A DNA stretch of 64,000 bases from Neospora caninum Liverpool. Its lineage: Eukaryota > Apicomplexa > Conoidasida > Eucoccidiorida > Sarcocystidae. Below the pieces are notes generated by a model. It searched no databases. It saw nothing but the letters and a program-made list of their open reading frames with translations, and was not told the DNA's origin. The stretch covers positions 1,883,964-1,947,963 of the forward strand of contig NC_018394.1 of the NCBI RefSeq assembly GCF_000208865.1, in the 5' to 3' direction. Each line of letters begins with the position of its first letter. The stretch's first letter is position 1. Shown here piece after piece: positions 47,326 through 60,405 of the stretch. The translations under genes were made by a program, and so were the position numbers.

Positions 47326-50300
47326 GTCGATATCTTGTTAAAAGTCGAGAGTCTCACTGGACATCCCCAGCACGCAGTCGAACTCTGGAAACAAACTCCT
47401 AATTGAATACATCTACACGTTTATGGAAATGCAGATCTAGATGAATGTGGACTGCTTTTTTTGGGCGCGAGATGAGATCGGTTTTTGGACGGAGAGAAAT
47501 AACCTCAGAGAAGAACGGTGTACACTCAGGCGTGTGAGGAAAGAGCGTGCCCGCTTGAGTTTCAAAAAGGCTTCTCTTCGAAGGCGTCGAGAGGTGTTCA
47601 GGGAAAGATGCGGAGAGAACGAGACGGAGCCGAGGAAACCCGCAAGAAACGGCGGAAAAAAACACTGACGAGGAGGCAGGAAAAGAAGAACGCAGAATAA
47701 AAACAACGCAACTCGGCTGAACTAGGTAGCCAACGATGCACACACAGCTGCTGACAGGCGACCACCAAAAGGTACCCTGCGCGACCGAGACAAGAAGGCG
47801 ACACACGAGAGAAGGGAAAAGGCAGTCTTTTGACCGACGAGGTGGAGCAGCCGGGAAGATGAAAGAAGGGCGCAAACGAAGCTCAGAAACGAAGGCGGGG
47901 AGGCAGGCGCTCGCAAAGGCGTCGAGTGTCCGGTGTGTACAGCTGGAAAACTCGCGAGAGGGAACGAGGGGGAAACGGAGAAGAAAGACTTTTGCCGGAT
48001 AAACCTTGAAACACCCAGCAGCTATCTTTGGGGTGAAGACTCGAGCCAGACTGAAGCGAGCGCCGTGTTTGAGCTCGGGAGAAACGCGAAAGAAGAAAGC
48101 CAGTCGATGGCGTCGAAAAAGAGGCGTCCGTTTCCACACTTTCCCCGCAGAGTGAGCCCACGGCCGAAATCGGCTTTCTCTCCTCCCGCCTCTCGCCTCT
48201 ACTTTCGAGCGGCAGAAGACTGGAACGCACGCAAACTTGTTTTCCCTCAGGCTCCTGCCTCGCTTCTCTTTCTCACGGAACAGAGAGAGTTGCGCTGCTT
48301 CGGACGGCAACAGGCGGTTCTTGCAGTTCACGCGCAAAGCCGCAGGAAAAGAAAAAGCCGAAAAAGCCAGGAAGCGAAAAGAGCGGCAGAGGCCGACGCG
48401 AGGGAGGGAGGGAAAAACGCCGTGACGGACGAAAAAACGCTGCACTACGCGTCTGGCTCCACGCTTTTGTCCGCGGAAACGCTTTAAAGAAAGGTTTAAC
48501 AGTCAACAGTGCCTACAGGAAACGCGGAGAACCCACTGAAATGCGCTTTTTTGCCGCCTTTTTGCTCGCCAGCGCTGCCCAGACACACGCTAGAGCGAAT
48601 CCAGCGCCCACTCACGGGGGGGAGAGACGCAACTTTTGCTGGTGCAGCGGAGGAAGGGAACCTTGAAAGCAAACGCGTCCAAATGCCAGTGTAACTGAAT
48701 GGAGGCTTCCCTTCAGAGCGCCGCTCCGGTGTGATGCCTTTTAAATTTTCGCCCGCCTCGACAGCCAACTACGGAATCTGCCTATCGTCCCAACACGCTC
48801 TCGGGCCTGTCCGCGCTCTCCAGCCTCCCCGCTATAAATCGCAGCTAGTAGCGCCCTCGCGACCGTTTTAGAGCCAAAGGCTTGGGAAGTGGCAAGCGAA
48901 ATACAACCAATAAAAGAAGGCACGTACACCTGTGCATAAGGCAGTTGGATGGGTAGCGGCGTAGGGGTGAGTATGACCCACAGATAGCCTGGTTCCAGCG
49001 CCAGAAATCTGAGGGTTGCGTGGAACACTTTTGAGTCTCTCGTGGGAGGAGAGGCCGTGGCCGTACTCCCACAGGGCACGAAAAGGACACCTTCAGTGGG
49101 TTTGGACGGAACCTTTTGTCGTGGTTCGGCTGACTTCTGATGATACAGAGTTCCCACATGGTCGGCGGCAGATTTTTCATGTGCGGAGTTTCGTCTGTGG
49201 GGACACACCGTGCGTTTGCGCGACTCGTGAACGCACGGCACTCCTGCGTTTGCCCTCCGCTGGTGCCTCCGGCAACTCACGCAGATGCATTTGTTCATCT
49301 GTGCAAAACCGTGGAGCTGTCGATACCAGGAGGTCCTCCGATCACAACATGCCTTCTGCGCACTAGCCGGGGTCTCCTAGACATACGCCCACTGCACACA
49401 TACTTGGACACACTTACATATACCTACATCGATACGTATGGGTACTTACCTTTACCCTCACACCTACCTGCACACACGAAGGGAGGGGCCTGTCTACAAA
49501 TTGCCGAAATTGGCACGAATATGTCGGAAGGAAGGGACCGGGAGTCGGGCATCCCTGACCACTCGAAAAAGCAGCGTCGATGTCGGGGGGGTTCGAGGTC
49601 TGCTGAAATCCTTCCACGGGGTCTCGATGCCAGGGACGCGAGTTTCTTCGAGGTATGTATTTGCGGCTCTACCGGGCTGTTCTGGTGCCCAAACGAGAGT
49701 CAGGTCAATGCGTTCCGGAAAGGGATCACCTTCGTGTTGTACCCAGTCACATTGGAGGTTCGGGAGCGATGCTGGCGCAGGCTGCGGTGAACGTTACCCC
49801 GATCCGGGGAAGTTTCAGTTTGGGTGACAAGCAGGAAAGGGAGGAGTCGAAGGGCCGTGTGTTCTTCCGTTTTGTTGGCGACCAAAAGCCCGTTTAGAAG
49901 ATTCAGTTTGTTTACACACTCTGTCAAGAACAGTGATGCACGACTCATGTACAAGTGTGTCGACTTCCGTGACGTCAGATAAAAAGAAGCGCCCCCCTGT
50001 GGCTGTACCCCCAGCGTACCCACTGGTGAAGTCGAGGTCACCAGGTACATCTGTTGTATACATATACGTCTGTCCATACGTCTACGCCTCTTCCTACACA
50101 AAGTTACCTACATACATACATCTACATATATATATATATATATATATATTTGGTACAATCGTGTATTGTGCTTGTTCACTTCTGTCCCGTTGCCGATTAT
50201 GATAAGGAGCGAAACGATTGAGCGTTCGACGGTGCAAAGGGAACTCGCACACTTCGGGAACTGGGGTAATCCAGCTGTTTGTTTTCTGTGCTCCACCTGA

Positions 50301-51112
50301 TTGTACTCGCCTTTCGGAATCTGTACAGAAGAACGGCAGACCAGCCTCGCCTTTCCCAACCGGGTATAACTACAGTGCTGCCGAAACTCCACGAGGGTGC
50401 GACGGCGCCCAATAGGCCCCCGGCCTCACGTTAATGCACGTAAAGGTTTTACCTAGACACAAAAGTATACACAAAGACGTGCCTTTTTGTACACTTGCAT
50501 CGATATCCACATGTCAGCATGTTCATTTATCTCCTCACAATGTCCGTTTTTTTTGCGAATAGACACGTAAAAAGAGTTCATTTCCGTGCATCAGAGCCTC
50601 AAATGGCCTCTCTGTGCGATGGCAAGCTCCCTTTTAATCCCTGGGCCTCCCATGACACTGTGCCGCTTCCACCCTGCCACTCGCCCAGCTGTGTTGTCAG
50701 TGCATGATTTATTCCTGGGGTATAGCGAGTGATCTTCTTGATTCTCGACGCTCAGGGTGGTCTGGTCGAACCTTGCTGCCGCAGCGGTCTGCACTCCCGT
50801 GCTTAGGAAGGAAGCATATCTCTGGTTGTCCTCGTGGAAAGGCGAAATCGAGAAAGTTGGTCTGCCCGCACGGGGACAGGGTTCGCCCAGATTCGCCTCA
50901 GCAGAGGCAGACTTTCAAATTCGCCCGTGAACGGCCAGCGCAGCAGACGGCGGCGAAAGGAAAATCTACAGCGTTCTAGGGGACTGAGAAGGGGGTTAGG
51001 ACTGTCTCTTTGCCACCTCGTTTCGAGGCCCTCAGTCGTCCGTTTTTTCTGCACGAACACGCCCGTTAAGGAAAAATCCCGTCCTTTCTTCCGCAGGGAT
51101 GTGCGTCTGTGT
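47326..51112. other. Intergenic region, no supportable gene
   Basis: The left part should be the promoter and leader of the 290-residue gene. The 348-codon minus frame ending at 47399 spans it but looks Phe/Ser/Arg-rich, as expected from pyrimidine-rich leader sequence, and is not credited. A minus-strand stretch around 48900-49070 encodes FHATLRFLALEPGYLWVIL before a possible GTGTAC donor, but I found no partner exon. A TA run lies at 50125-50149. Confidence 0.45.
50125..50149. repeat. (TA)n microsatellite
   Basis: A TA run of about 25 bases in intergenic DNA. Confidence 0.93.
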
Positions 51113-51782
51113 TTAGGCGGGTCGGAATGAGGAGTAAACTCGAGAGACTAGCGTCGGCACAGCTCTTCCGACACCTCGAACCTTCTTCCTCTTAGTCCTT
51201 TTGCGCGGATTCCTTCCATTACAATACTTTGAAGAAAGCGCGTCATCGTCCAGATGTGGGCATCGATGGTTACCCGAAACAGGCACACTCTCTGGCGCGG
51301 TGTCCTGTCGCTGTCGATACACCTCGCGTCCCCCCAAGCACAAGACACGCCGATCGCGAATTTCCGTTTCAAACAGATTCTCTTTTTCTGTTGGAAAAAA
51401 TGGTGTCTGAGACAGTCCCGTTTCCCCTGTTTTTTCATTTCTTTGCTTCGCTTCGCCCGAGGGAGACGGGACCCCAGACGGCGCGCGCTGTGTCTCGCTT
51501 TCCGCGAAAAATCGAGCGAGGCCAAGCAACAGCTCTGACAACCGAGTCTGCTGCGCCTCCTCCGCTCGCATGTCGACGTTTGCTTGTTTCCTTTTTCTTC
51601 GTGTCTCCCCCGACACACTGAAAGTGAATTTTCAGTCTGCCCCAGACATCTTCTCGTTCCGCCGTCTCGGGCGAACCGTGGACTGGACCTTGGTGCCGCT
51701 CTCTCGTCTCCTCAATGCACCGTTCGAGAACCCAGACCTTCGCGTTTCCCCTCCCTCGAGTCTGCTTTGCAACGAACGCCAT
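51113..51782 (-). CDS. Possible hypothetical protein, two exons (188 aa)
   Basis: Weak call. The ATG at 51782 sits in an excellent T. gondii context (AGAAAATGGCG). Splicing at GAACG|GTGCAT (exon 1, 51782-51721) to TTTCAG at 51618 (exon 2, 51617-51113) gives a continuous frame of 188 residues. Its middle, RLSELLLGLARFFAESETQR, looks helical; the end is basic (RKRTKRKKVRG). Without splicing the same ATG gives a 115-residue product ending at 51435. The donor is weak and the intron is only 103 bases. No family is recognised. It would be divergent from the large gene that starts at 52132. Confidence 0.35.
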
Positions 51783-52131
51783 TTTCTAGGCGAGTGCGTC
51801 TTCAGTCAGGCCGCTCTGTAGGCGGAATTTGCCTCTTTTTCATTCTTCTCTCGCGTTTTCCCCCCGTCACCTCTCCGCGAACTTCGACACACATCTGACG
51901 TGCAGACATACACACATGCAGATACGCATGCGCATACGCACATACCAGATGTTTACGTATATATAACTGTATGGGGTTATAACCAAATGCCCGCGTGTAT
52001 CTGTGTTTGAGCAGAGATACAATGTAACGTCTGGAAGAGAAAGTCCGTTCTTCTGTCGATGCCGCCTCTTCTTATTCGACCTGTCCTCTCTTCCCGATTT
52101 CTTCTTCTTCTCCCCCTTTTCCTGCTTCGAT
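51783..52131. promoter_or_regulatory. Possible divergent promoter between facing starts
   Basis: A 349-base spacer between the tentative minus-strand start (51782) and the + strand ATG at 52132. It contains a cluster of CATAC/GCATGCGCATACGCA-type motifs at about 51905-51945. The promoter role is inferred from position only, and most of the + strand leader must also fit here. Confidence 0.3.
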
Positions 52132-55100
52132 ATGAATCGTTACTCCGCTGGGCCTTGGGCTGCAAGAGACAGAACTTCCGCTGCAAAATGTGTTCTCTTC
52201 CTCCTGCTCTTTCGTTGTCTCCTCTCCTCCCTACTCCCCTCTCTCTTTGATCTCTTCTCCCCTCTCTTGTCTCCCCCTTCCGTTTCCCTGGAAACGTTTC
52301 GGAGACAGAATCGCAGTTCCTGTCTCCTCTCGCTCTACGCCTTTCTTGTCGAGAATGGAGACAGCCAAGATGAGGACGCCGAGTCAGGAAGCGAATCGCG
52401 GAGAGACACCCCACAACAGGCGCCTCTGCTGCACGGCCTTTCTCCTTCACTGAGACTCCCGTCCGCGCCGTCGTTTTCGTGCACGGGCCTCTGCGCTTCG
52501 GAGGCCCGTGAAGCCTTAGAAGACATAAAAGGAGAGCCTAAACCAACTGCAAGACATGGAGAAGTGGAGGGAGGCGAAAAGGCTGCAACTAGCCTGTCTT
52601 TCTTCCTCTTTGCCACCGCCGTTGCGCCGAGTACAGCTCGGGCGACGCCGTGCCCGCGATACTTCCATGCTTCTGCCGCTCCTGCTCAGCTCGGCGCGCG
52701 GCGCTCCACAGAGCCCTCGGCTCTGTCGATTTTCTTTTCCAGACCTCAACCGCGGCAGTTCTCCTCGCCCCACGCTCGGGCCTCGAAACGCAGGAAGACG
52801 CGGCCTCGCGGGAACCAGGAGTCTCTGAGGCCGATCGGTTGTCTGCGCTCTCGAGCGTGTGGCGAGGAGGTCACCGAGCGGCGTGAAAGCAAGCACGGAG
52901 ACGAACGGGGACAAGTCCGTGCTCGAGGAGAACTCAGATTGACGACCGATGACAGAGGCTCTCAGCTGGCGAGGAAGACACGTCGGCCGGCAGTGCGAAA
53001 GGCGTGTCACGAGGCACAGAAGCGCGACGGAGTGTCTCGCGTTCCATCCGGTCCATCACCTGCGCTTGACGCAAGACAGCGAGGTGGACCACCTCGAGGA
53101 AGGACGGCATTCCTGCGATCTGTATCGTCGCCTCTCTCTGCGTACCTGTCTCCTGGTGTCTCCTATCCGGCGATCCTTGCTTTGCCGCACTCTTGTTCTC
53201 CCTCGTCCACCTTTTTGCTTCCTCACCCTGTGTCGCCTTTCGCGCTGTCTTCCCCTTTTCGCTCTTCCCACGCTTCTTGCGTCTCTTTTTCTTCTGTCTG
53301 CCGCTTGCGTTCGTTTCGCCTTCCGCTTGGTTCTTGTCGTTCATCGTTTCCGCATTTTCGCGCCTCCCGCGGGCTCCCCGAAGAGTCTCCCTCTGACATG
53401 CCGATGGAGGACCTCGCGCGCTTCCGGCGCAAGATGGAGGAGTTGACGGGGCTGGAGTTTGCTGAAGAGCTGAGGAAACGTGGAGTCTCCGTGCCTGGGA
53501 AGGAACCGCAGAAAATCGTGGACGCTGTCGTTCGCCTGCTCCACGACGATTTGCGCGCCATCGAAGCAAGTGCCCAGGATGACCCCCGCGGAAAAAGAAG
53601 GCCTGAAAACGAAGAGGAGGATGACGAACCTGAGTTTGTCAGGGAGCGGGGACGAGGGAAAGGCCTAAGGCCGCTGCGGGGCGAGGTGGGAGAGAGAGAG
53701 CAGAAGAGACGCACGGAAGAAAAGAAAGAGGCGATGCTGAACCTTTTGCAACGCATGTCTCCGGAAGAAGCGGCAGCGGCCGCACAGAGGTTCCGAGAGA
53801 TGGAGACGAGAGGCGAATCTGAGCAGCAAAGCGTTTCGCTGGAGAGACCGCGGGGAGAAACGCGAGCGGGTATAAGCGCCCGAGCCGGCGCAGAAGACGA
53901 CGCACCAGGGGAGCCTGTGGTGCAAGCAGAGGGCCTGCATGCAGGGATCGGAGCGTCACAGATGCCCCACAACGAACAAGGAGAACCCCCCGTGGAAGAA
54001 GACCAGGCGGAAGTAGGAGAGGGAGGAAGAGGAAGAGACGGCTCGTCTGGGGATGCCTCTAAAAGAGGCGACGATGTGGGTGATCCGAGCGGCATCGAAC
54101 CGCCAGAGATCCGATTTTTCCCCGAGGCTTCGACGCGCGAGTACTGGGAGCCGAGGTTCGCGTGGAGAAGCGAGGTGGCGTCTCTTGAGGACCAGCTGGA
54201 GCTTCTCCAAGAGAAGGGCCTTTTCGAGGGGAGACAGAGACGGCAGAGGCCGAGGCGCGAGCGATCAGGCACGCCGCAGCGGAGACACATGCCAGGCGAC
54301 GCTCCTCGAAGCGGTGGTGCGTTTGCTGGCGAAAACGCGGCACGCGCGCAAGGAGAGAAGGACGGGCAAAGAGAGAGAGAAGGCGAGAAGAGGGCAGATG
54401 AGGAGACGGAGAAGGGAGAGACGCATTGGCAGGGCGGAGTCCAGGGGGACGGCGCAGTAGAAGAGGAAGAGGATTTGGACGCGTGGTTAGGGACTGGAGA
54501 GAGCGAAGAGGACGAGGGTGCGTTTCTGACTGAGGCGGATGCCGATCGATTTCCAGGTCTCGTCACAGTGCGCGATCTTCTTCGCAGAGAGATTCTGGGT
54601 CTTTCTTTGGTGACGCCGTCAGGCGCGAAGAAGCGAACCGACGGACCCAGAGGAAAGGCGGGGAACGTGAGTGCACGGGCCGACGCAGGAACGCGCCTCG
54701 ACATGAGTCGCAGAGAAGACAGAGACGAAGCAGAGGGGCGAGAGAGAGACACAACTCGTGCGTGGTTTCGGCAGCGCGGCCGAGATGAAGAAGAGGAAGA
54801 AGAGTCAGAGGAGGACGAGGAGATTGACGAAGACAGCGGGGGTGCGGGCGACGCGAACGTATGGAAAAGGAAATACAAAGGCACGGATGAAGAAGACGAA
54901 GATGAAGATGAAGACGAAGATGACGAAGGGGACTCGTCTGCCCAGCTTATTCTGCCTTCGAATTTCCGTTCCCTCCCGAAGGACAGGCGAGAGCAGCTTC
55001 TGCGCATCCACGAAACTCCCAGGCAGATGCAGAAAGAAGACCAAGAGGACGAACAAGAACAAGAGGACGAAGGTGGCGAGGCGGAGACGGGGCCGAGCGA

Positions 55101-57523
55101 AGCTGTCGAGAGGCGTACATACACTCAAACGGAGCGCGACGAAGACATGCGACGCGTCGCGGCTCGCCTTCTTTCTTCGTCTTCTGTGTCTCCTTCATCT
55201 CATTCATCTTCGCCTTCTTCATTTTCCTCACTGGGCGATAAGGGCGATCGGGAGGGACATCGCTTAGGTCTACCAACGGGGCAAAGCGACGGCGCGCGAG
55301 GAGAGGAAGCAGGAGAGGGAGGGGACGCAGGAAAGGGAAGGGAAGAGCCGCGTTTCTCTGACCGCATTGAGGCCTACTGCGTAGCTTGGCACCAACTTGT
55401 CGAGCGCCAGAGCGGGAGTGGAAAGGGAGACGAAGAGATCGAAGAACACGAACAAAGACGGACAGGCGTTCTTCTCCTTCCAGATGCCTCAGGATGGAGG
55501 TAAGAGCGAATCAGGAGAGACGGACGACCGTCAAAACGCCATTCAGCCCCTTCCCTGTAATCAACTCAAAAAACCACATGCAACACACGTACACGTACAT
55601 ATATATATACATATATATATATGTCGATTTATTTATAAGCGATTGTGTCTGGACGCGAGAATAGATGCGGATGGAGAGAGACGGCAACAAAAAGAGAGAG
55701 GCAGCACACCTCTGTAGGAGAGGGAGACACTCACACTGCTCGGGAGAGACGCTACGGTTCCGGTGTATGGTATCGACCCTGCTTTTTGATACCTTCCTCC
55801 GCCGAAGGACTATCTCTCCACAGGTGGCGGTATCTGTCCTTCGTTGTTTACATTTGAAATACACGAGTCTCGTTTTCGTGAAGTCAAGACACAGAAGTTC
55901 AGGCGTTGAAATTCCACGAAGACCTGCGTCGCCGGAAGTCGCTTTTTCATAGCCTTTGGCGCTTGTCTCTTCCGATCCCTCGCTTCGCCTGTCGACTGCA
56001 GCTGTGTGCCTGGTTGTCGTGTGTGCCTCTCTGATACTGCGTTTTCCTCGCTTTCTCTACAATTCTACTCGCAGCGACATCCTGCGGTCTCATCCGTCAA
56101 TCGGCTCTGAGCAAAGACACGTCGTTTTCGTATAGGCGCATGAGGTGTCTAGACACCTCGTCGATCTCCTGAGGCTGCTGCGTGAGGCGCAAGGAGAAAC
56201 GCGGGATGCTGAGTGTTTGAACAGCCCTCTGGGTAGAGCCTCGGTCTTGGTTCGCGCGTATCACAGGCAGTTGCAGGTGTGCCTTTCGAATGTGTTTTCC
56301 TGCCAGGGACTTCTTCGTTCGCGGTCTCGCTGATAGACTCGCCGACTGTTGCAAATGCGTCGTTCTCGTTCCGGATACGCAGCACATTGCAACGCGCGCT
56401 GAGGATTTCGCGCCTTCTCAGGCGTCTTTTGCCTCTCCTCGGGCGTCTGCATCTGTGCTGAGAAACGAATTGATTCACCGGTGCATGCGCTTTCTGAAGC
56501 GCGAGTTTGCCTTGCAGGCGGTTGCCCTCGCTGGCCTCGAAGAGGGCGGCGGGCTCGCCCTGGAAGGCGCAGCGGATCTTTTCCGCATTCGCCGAGAAAA
56601 ACGCAGACTCTTCGCCACAAAAGCCGCAGTTACCGCCCATGATCTTCAACAGATACTTCTCCACGATGCACTCTCTTCCTCTCCTTACCTCCCTGCTTCT
56701 TCTCCTTCGTCCACTTATTCTCCTCTTTCTTCTGCCGCTCTTCCGGCTGCTGGCTCTGATCTTCCTTCTTTTCTGTCGGGGGGTGAGCTAGTTCTTCCAG
56801 ACGCAGTCGTGGCATTCTACCCCCGGCGTTTCAGTCCGCGGTTTGTCGGGGCACACATGGAGGCTCCGACGTTGGGAATCTTTGCTGACGAGAACGGAAA
56901 GATGGGAAAACAGCCGCTCTCAAATGGTGGCGAGTCGACGAGTGAAAACGCCGCAGGCGACGGCGAGGGAGGCGACGCGTTCGACGCGCGCCGGAGAGAA
57001 GGCGTGAGAGCGGGGAGAGGTGGAGAGAGACTTGCGGGACAGAGCAGACAGGGAGAGGTGCCGACTCCATGTGGATGCAGAGAAGGTGAAGCTGCAGTGC
57101 GAGAAGCGCGAGAGCGCATAGGCGGATCGACGCCTGCGAGAGAGCGAGAAATGACGGATAAGATCGCGCAGCGAGGAAACGCGCAGACTATCGAAGGACG
57201 CCGCGGAGCGGAGACACTCGAGAAGGCGTTTCGCGAGTTCGATGGGAAGTTTCAAAGAGACTTCATGATGCATGTTTTCGATGGTGTGAGCCGAGGGTTC
57301 GCCCATCGTTTCTGGGACGAGAAAACGAAAACACTCGTCAAAAGTCGCGAGGTGAGAACGATAACACGTGTACAGGCAGATCGCAGGCTGCGGGAGATTA
57401 GGGACAAGAAAGAAACACCACGTGAGATTGCTCGACGAAAAACAAAGAGGGTTTCTGGTACTGGCCTTATTGGTGTGTGAAGAGGCGTCTTCTGTCGCTC
57501 GGCGTTTCTGTCTCACTACCAAT

Positions 57524-57565
<42 letters not shown>

Positions 57566-58034
57566 GTGTCTGTACGGAAATAGGGACGATGCATAACTGT
57601 ATGTGCAGACATGTGAATATGTGTAGGTGGATGCATTCACCCCTTCGACGAAAGTATCAACATCGTTGTATACTCTTTGGAGTCGCGGCGATCTATACGT
57701 TTCAGCATTGCCTGGTTCTCATGTCTGTGTGCTCCGGTGCGATTGCGTTCCTGTTGTTTTGCGACGCTTTTGCATGTTGTCGCGAAAAGCGGATCTCTGC
57801 TGCAATCGATGCGTGCCTTTGACAGGTGAAGAGGATTCCTCACAACCCGATACTTTTCCTTTCTTTGTTTCGCGCTTTCCTCTCTAGGCCGCCGAGGACG
57901 CGTTTCTCATCTCCACGTCCTGGTTAGATATTTGGCTGTCGCCACCCTCTGAGCCTCCACGGTTTAACGTGATCAACGACGTGACCGACTTCTCCGAAAC
58001 GTTCAAAGATTTCCAACCTCCCCGGCGTGGATAG
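52132..58034 (+). CDS. Large protein with SAP-like motif, possible organelle targeting, four exons
   Basis: Proposed exons 52132-55499, 56153-56276, 56422-57351 and 57888-58034, about 1522 residues, all phases matching. The N-terminus (MNRYSAGPWAAR, then VLFLLLFRCLLSSLLPSLF) resembles a signal peptide followed by a long Ser/Arg/Pro-rich stretch, the bipartite pattern of apicoplast proteins (inference). Residues about 436-470 (GLEFAEELRKRGVSVPGKEP, then a KIVDAVVRLL helix) resemble a SAP or Rho-N type nucleic-acid-binding helix-turn-helix. A very acidic Glu/Asp-rich region follows, then folded-looking sequence in exons 2-4 (HLVDLLRLLREAQ, RNELIHRCMRFLKREFALQ, EDAFLISTSWLDIWLSPPSE). Start alternatives include the ATG at 53398, directly before the SAP-like motif. 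Exon 1 could also splice at 55824 and stop at 55857, leaving the rest as a separate gene. No family is recognised overall. Confidence 0.58.
55599..55622. repeat. (TA)n microsatellite in intron 1 of the SAP-like gene
   Basis: TATATATAC followed by a TA run, about 100 bases after the inferred donor at 55500. Confidence 0.9.
57526..57561. repeat. (TA)n microsatellite in the last intron of the SAP-like gene
   Basis: A pure TA run of about 36 bases between the donor at 57352 and the acceptor at 57887. Confidence 0.93.
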
Positions 58035-58801
58035 ATCACGCATCAAGTGCTTCCGTGCCTCGTGTCTCTTTCTCTGGTTGGCGCGAGGAGCGAGTCTGCA
58101 GGTGACGGCGATGCTCGGGAAAGTCGACAGTTAGGAGACAGTGGGATCGGTAGAGGGGGGCAGGAAATCTACTTCTTTCCAGTTACTGGTATGTCTTCTG
58201 ACGTTCGAGAGAAGAAAAAGACGAAAGTAAGAAAGAGAGAACGGACCCGAGGAAAGAGAGAAGCAAAGGACGAGAGAGAAGGAAGGGACGAGAAGGGCGC
58301 CGAAAGAGCCGCCAGTTTTTATTGAGCGAGAGTTTTAAGTCGCCGACAAGAGAACAAACAAGTTTTTCTTTTTCTTTTTTAAATGGCAGCAGAGGGGATG
58401 GTGTACTTGTGACAAGATGACAAGAGAGAGTGAGGGGGAGAGAGATTACGCGCAAGAGGGGCGACTTCGAGCCTTCAAGGATTTGTGTTTTCAGCTCCAA
58501 AAAACAGTCAAGACGAGATGTGCCCACCTGGGGAGCAAGACGTGTAGCCGCTCGTGTTCTTCTCGGCTGTCGTGGTTTTTCATAAAAGCGCTTTCGAAGC
58601 AAAAAAGACGCGACTCCGGCACCCCCACGCACCTCAAAACGCGATGCGACAGAACACCAAACATGCAGCGCCTGAAGGGGTGCATGCAAAAGCGCATACA
58701 CAAACACGCCTCGAAGGCTCCAGCGACCGAGAGTCGGGCAGTAGCGTTGCCGCTTGTGTGGAATTATGAAACTTCAGGAGCAAGAACGTGCACACGCTTA
58801 C

Positions 58802-58803
<2 letters not shown>

Positions 58804-58834
<31 letters not shown>
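58804..58834. repeat. (TA)n microsatellite
   Basis: A pure TA run of about 31 bases in intergenic DNA. Confidence 0.93.
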
Positions 58835-58836
<2 letters not shown>

Positions 58837-60360
58837 GGAGAAATAGTGGGACATGGGCACAATGTTACACATCTGAATCTCTTCGAACGTATAAATTGCT
58901 AGATAGACACATATGTATATATTGTGTTTCATATCCATGCACAGCTATATACATATCGAGCGGAAAGCATTGGTACGTCGACGAAAGTATAAATCGATGC
59001 ACATGCTTATCGCTCTACACATATTACGTGTACATATACACACATATTCCTTTTATATATTTGTATTTATATATATATATATATGGGTATCATGCATATA
59101 TACAGATTTGTGCATTACCATATTGGGAAACAGGGCGATGGAGGCAGTGTGGAATTCGTTGAAGCATCCCACTGTATGCGAGCGTTTTTGGTTTCTTTTC
59201 CCGACTTCTAGAGGCGAAAAGTATCATAAAACGGCGCTGGGATTTGCTACAAGAAGCGCCACGCTGTTCTCGTAGCGTCAGTTTCGATTGCTGCTTCCCT
59301 CGCGGCCTGTTTGGAAACAAAAAATCTGTTTCGTGAGCCTTTTATTGCCCTCCTTTCTCACTCACTGGAAGGAGGCTTCATCTGTTGAACACCTCCCGAG
59401 AGAGAGAGAGAGGTGTGCACGCGATGTTCATCGTCGGATCGTCGCTTCGCAGCGCGACATGGATACCCGCGGAAAGGTGGTGCCGTCCCCAAGTAAATTT
59501 CTGCTCCTGTTTCCAACCGGAAAATATCGCTGAGGGTCTACCATGTCTGCATGCAGTGGCTGATTGACGGCAAAAGGCAATCCGAAAAACATAGATCAAC
59601 GATCTCTGTGCTGGAGCACAGCACGTAGCAGTGCTCCTCTACGGAAACTCAGTGGTGTCTACTCCCTACACTCGCAAACAGTCATGTATGGATAAATACA
59701 TGGGTCAGTAGACATCCATAGATGTATATCTATCAATATTCATTTCAGAATTTACGTGAATATAAAAATATCAATGCATACATGTCGATATCTTTATCTC
59801 TGTATACGTATATAGAGATCCGCGCATTTATGTCGTGATATGCAAGAATACATATATGGACAGATTTATACATATGTGGATGTACAAGTACATAGTGGAA
59901 CTAGAACCAACTGAACACCATGTATTTATATAACAAGGAAATCGGTTTAATCTAAGATCATTTGTGGCATAGCGTTGTCTACATCGACATATGTATATAT
60001 ATATATATATATAGGTAGACATAGATATAGAAATAGACATAGATACGCTTGTAAATGCACATAGCCGAGTTTATAGGGGTGAGTCAGGGAGAAAAGGAAT
60101 ACAAGAACACAAGTCTAAGTTGAGATGTACGGATGTACGAAAGTACAGACATAGCCGAAGCAAATGGGGAAGATACATATTTGCGTGTCCACACATGCTC
60201 AGACAGGCGCTTAACGTTGCCGCTAGACGCCCTCCCGCCTAACTGTGTAACACCCGGAAGGCGAGAAGCCTACGCCCAAGCAGATACCTCTGTTGATGGA
60301 TGAGAGATGCACCTATACAGGTATACCTATGTGCATTTGTTTCTCGCTGCGTATGTGCTT

Positions 60361-60368
60361 ATATATAC

Positions 60369-60405
<37 letters not shown>
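60361..60405. repeat. (TA)n microsatellite with TACATA interruptions
   Basis: ATATATACATA units followed by a pure TA run. A smaller relative is at 59989-60013. Confidence 0.92.

Noticed and set aside
47399..48445. 348-codon minus-strand frame upstream of the 290-residue gene
   Set aside because: Phe/Ser/Arg-rich, as expected from pyrimidine-rich leader DNA. No motif or splice partner was found.
48741..49298. Minus-strand stretch containing FHATLRFLALEPGYLWVIL
   Set aside because: Looks locally protein-like, but the donor is weak, no partner exon or good ATG was found, and no family resemblance is visible.
53223..55124. 633-codon minus-strand frame opposite the SAP-like exon
   Set aside because: Ser/Pro/Arg shadow of an acidic, Glu/Asp-rich + strand exon. 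It has no domain and no start context.
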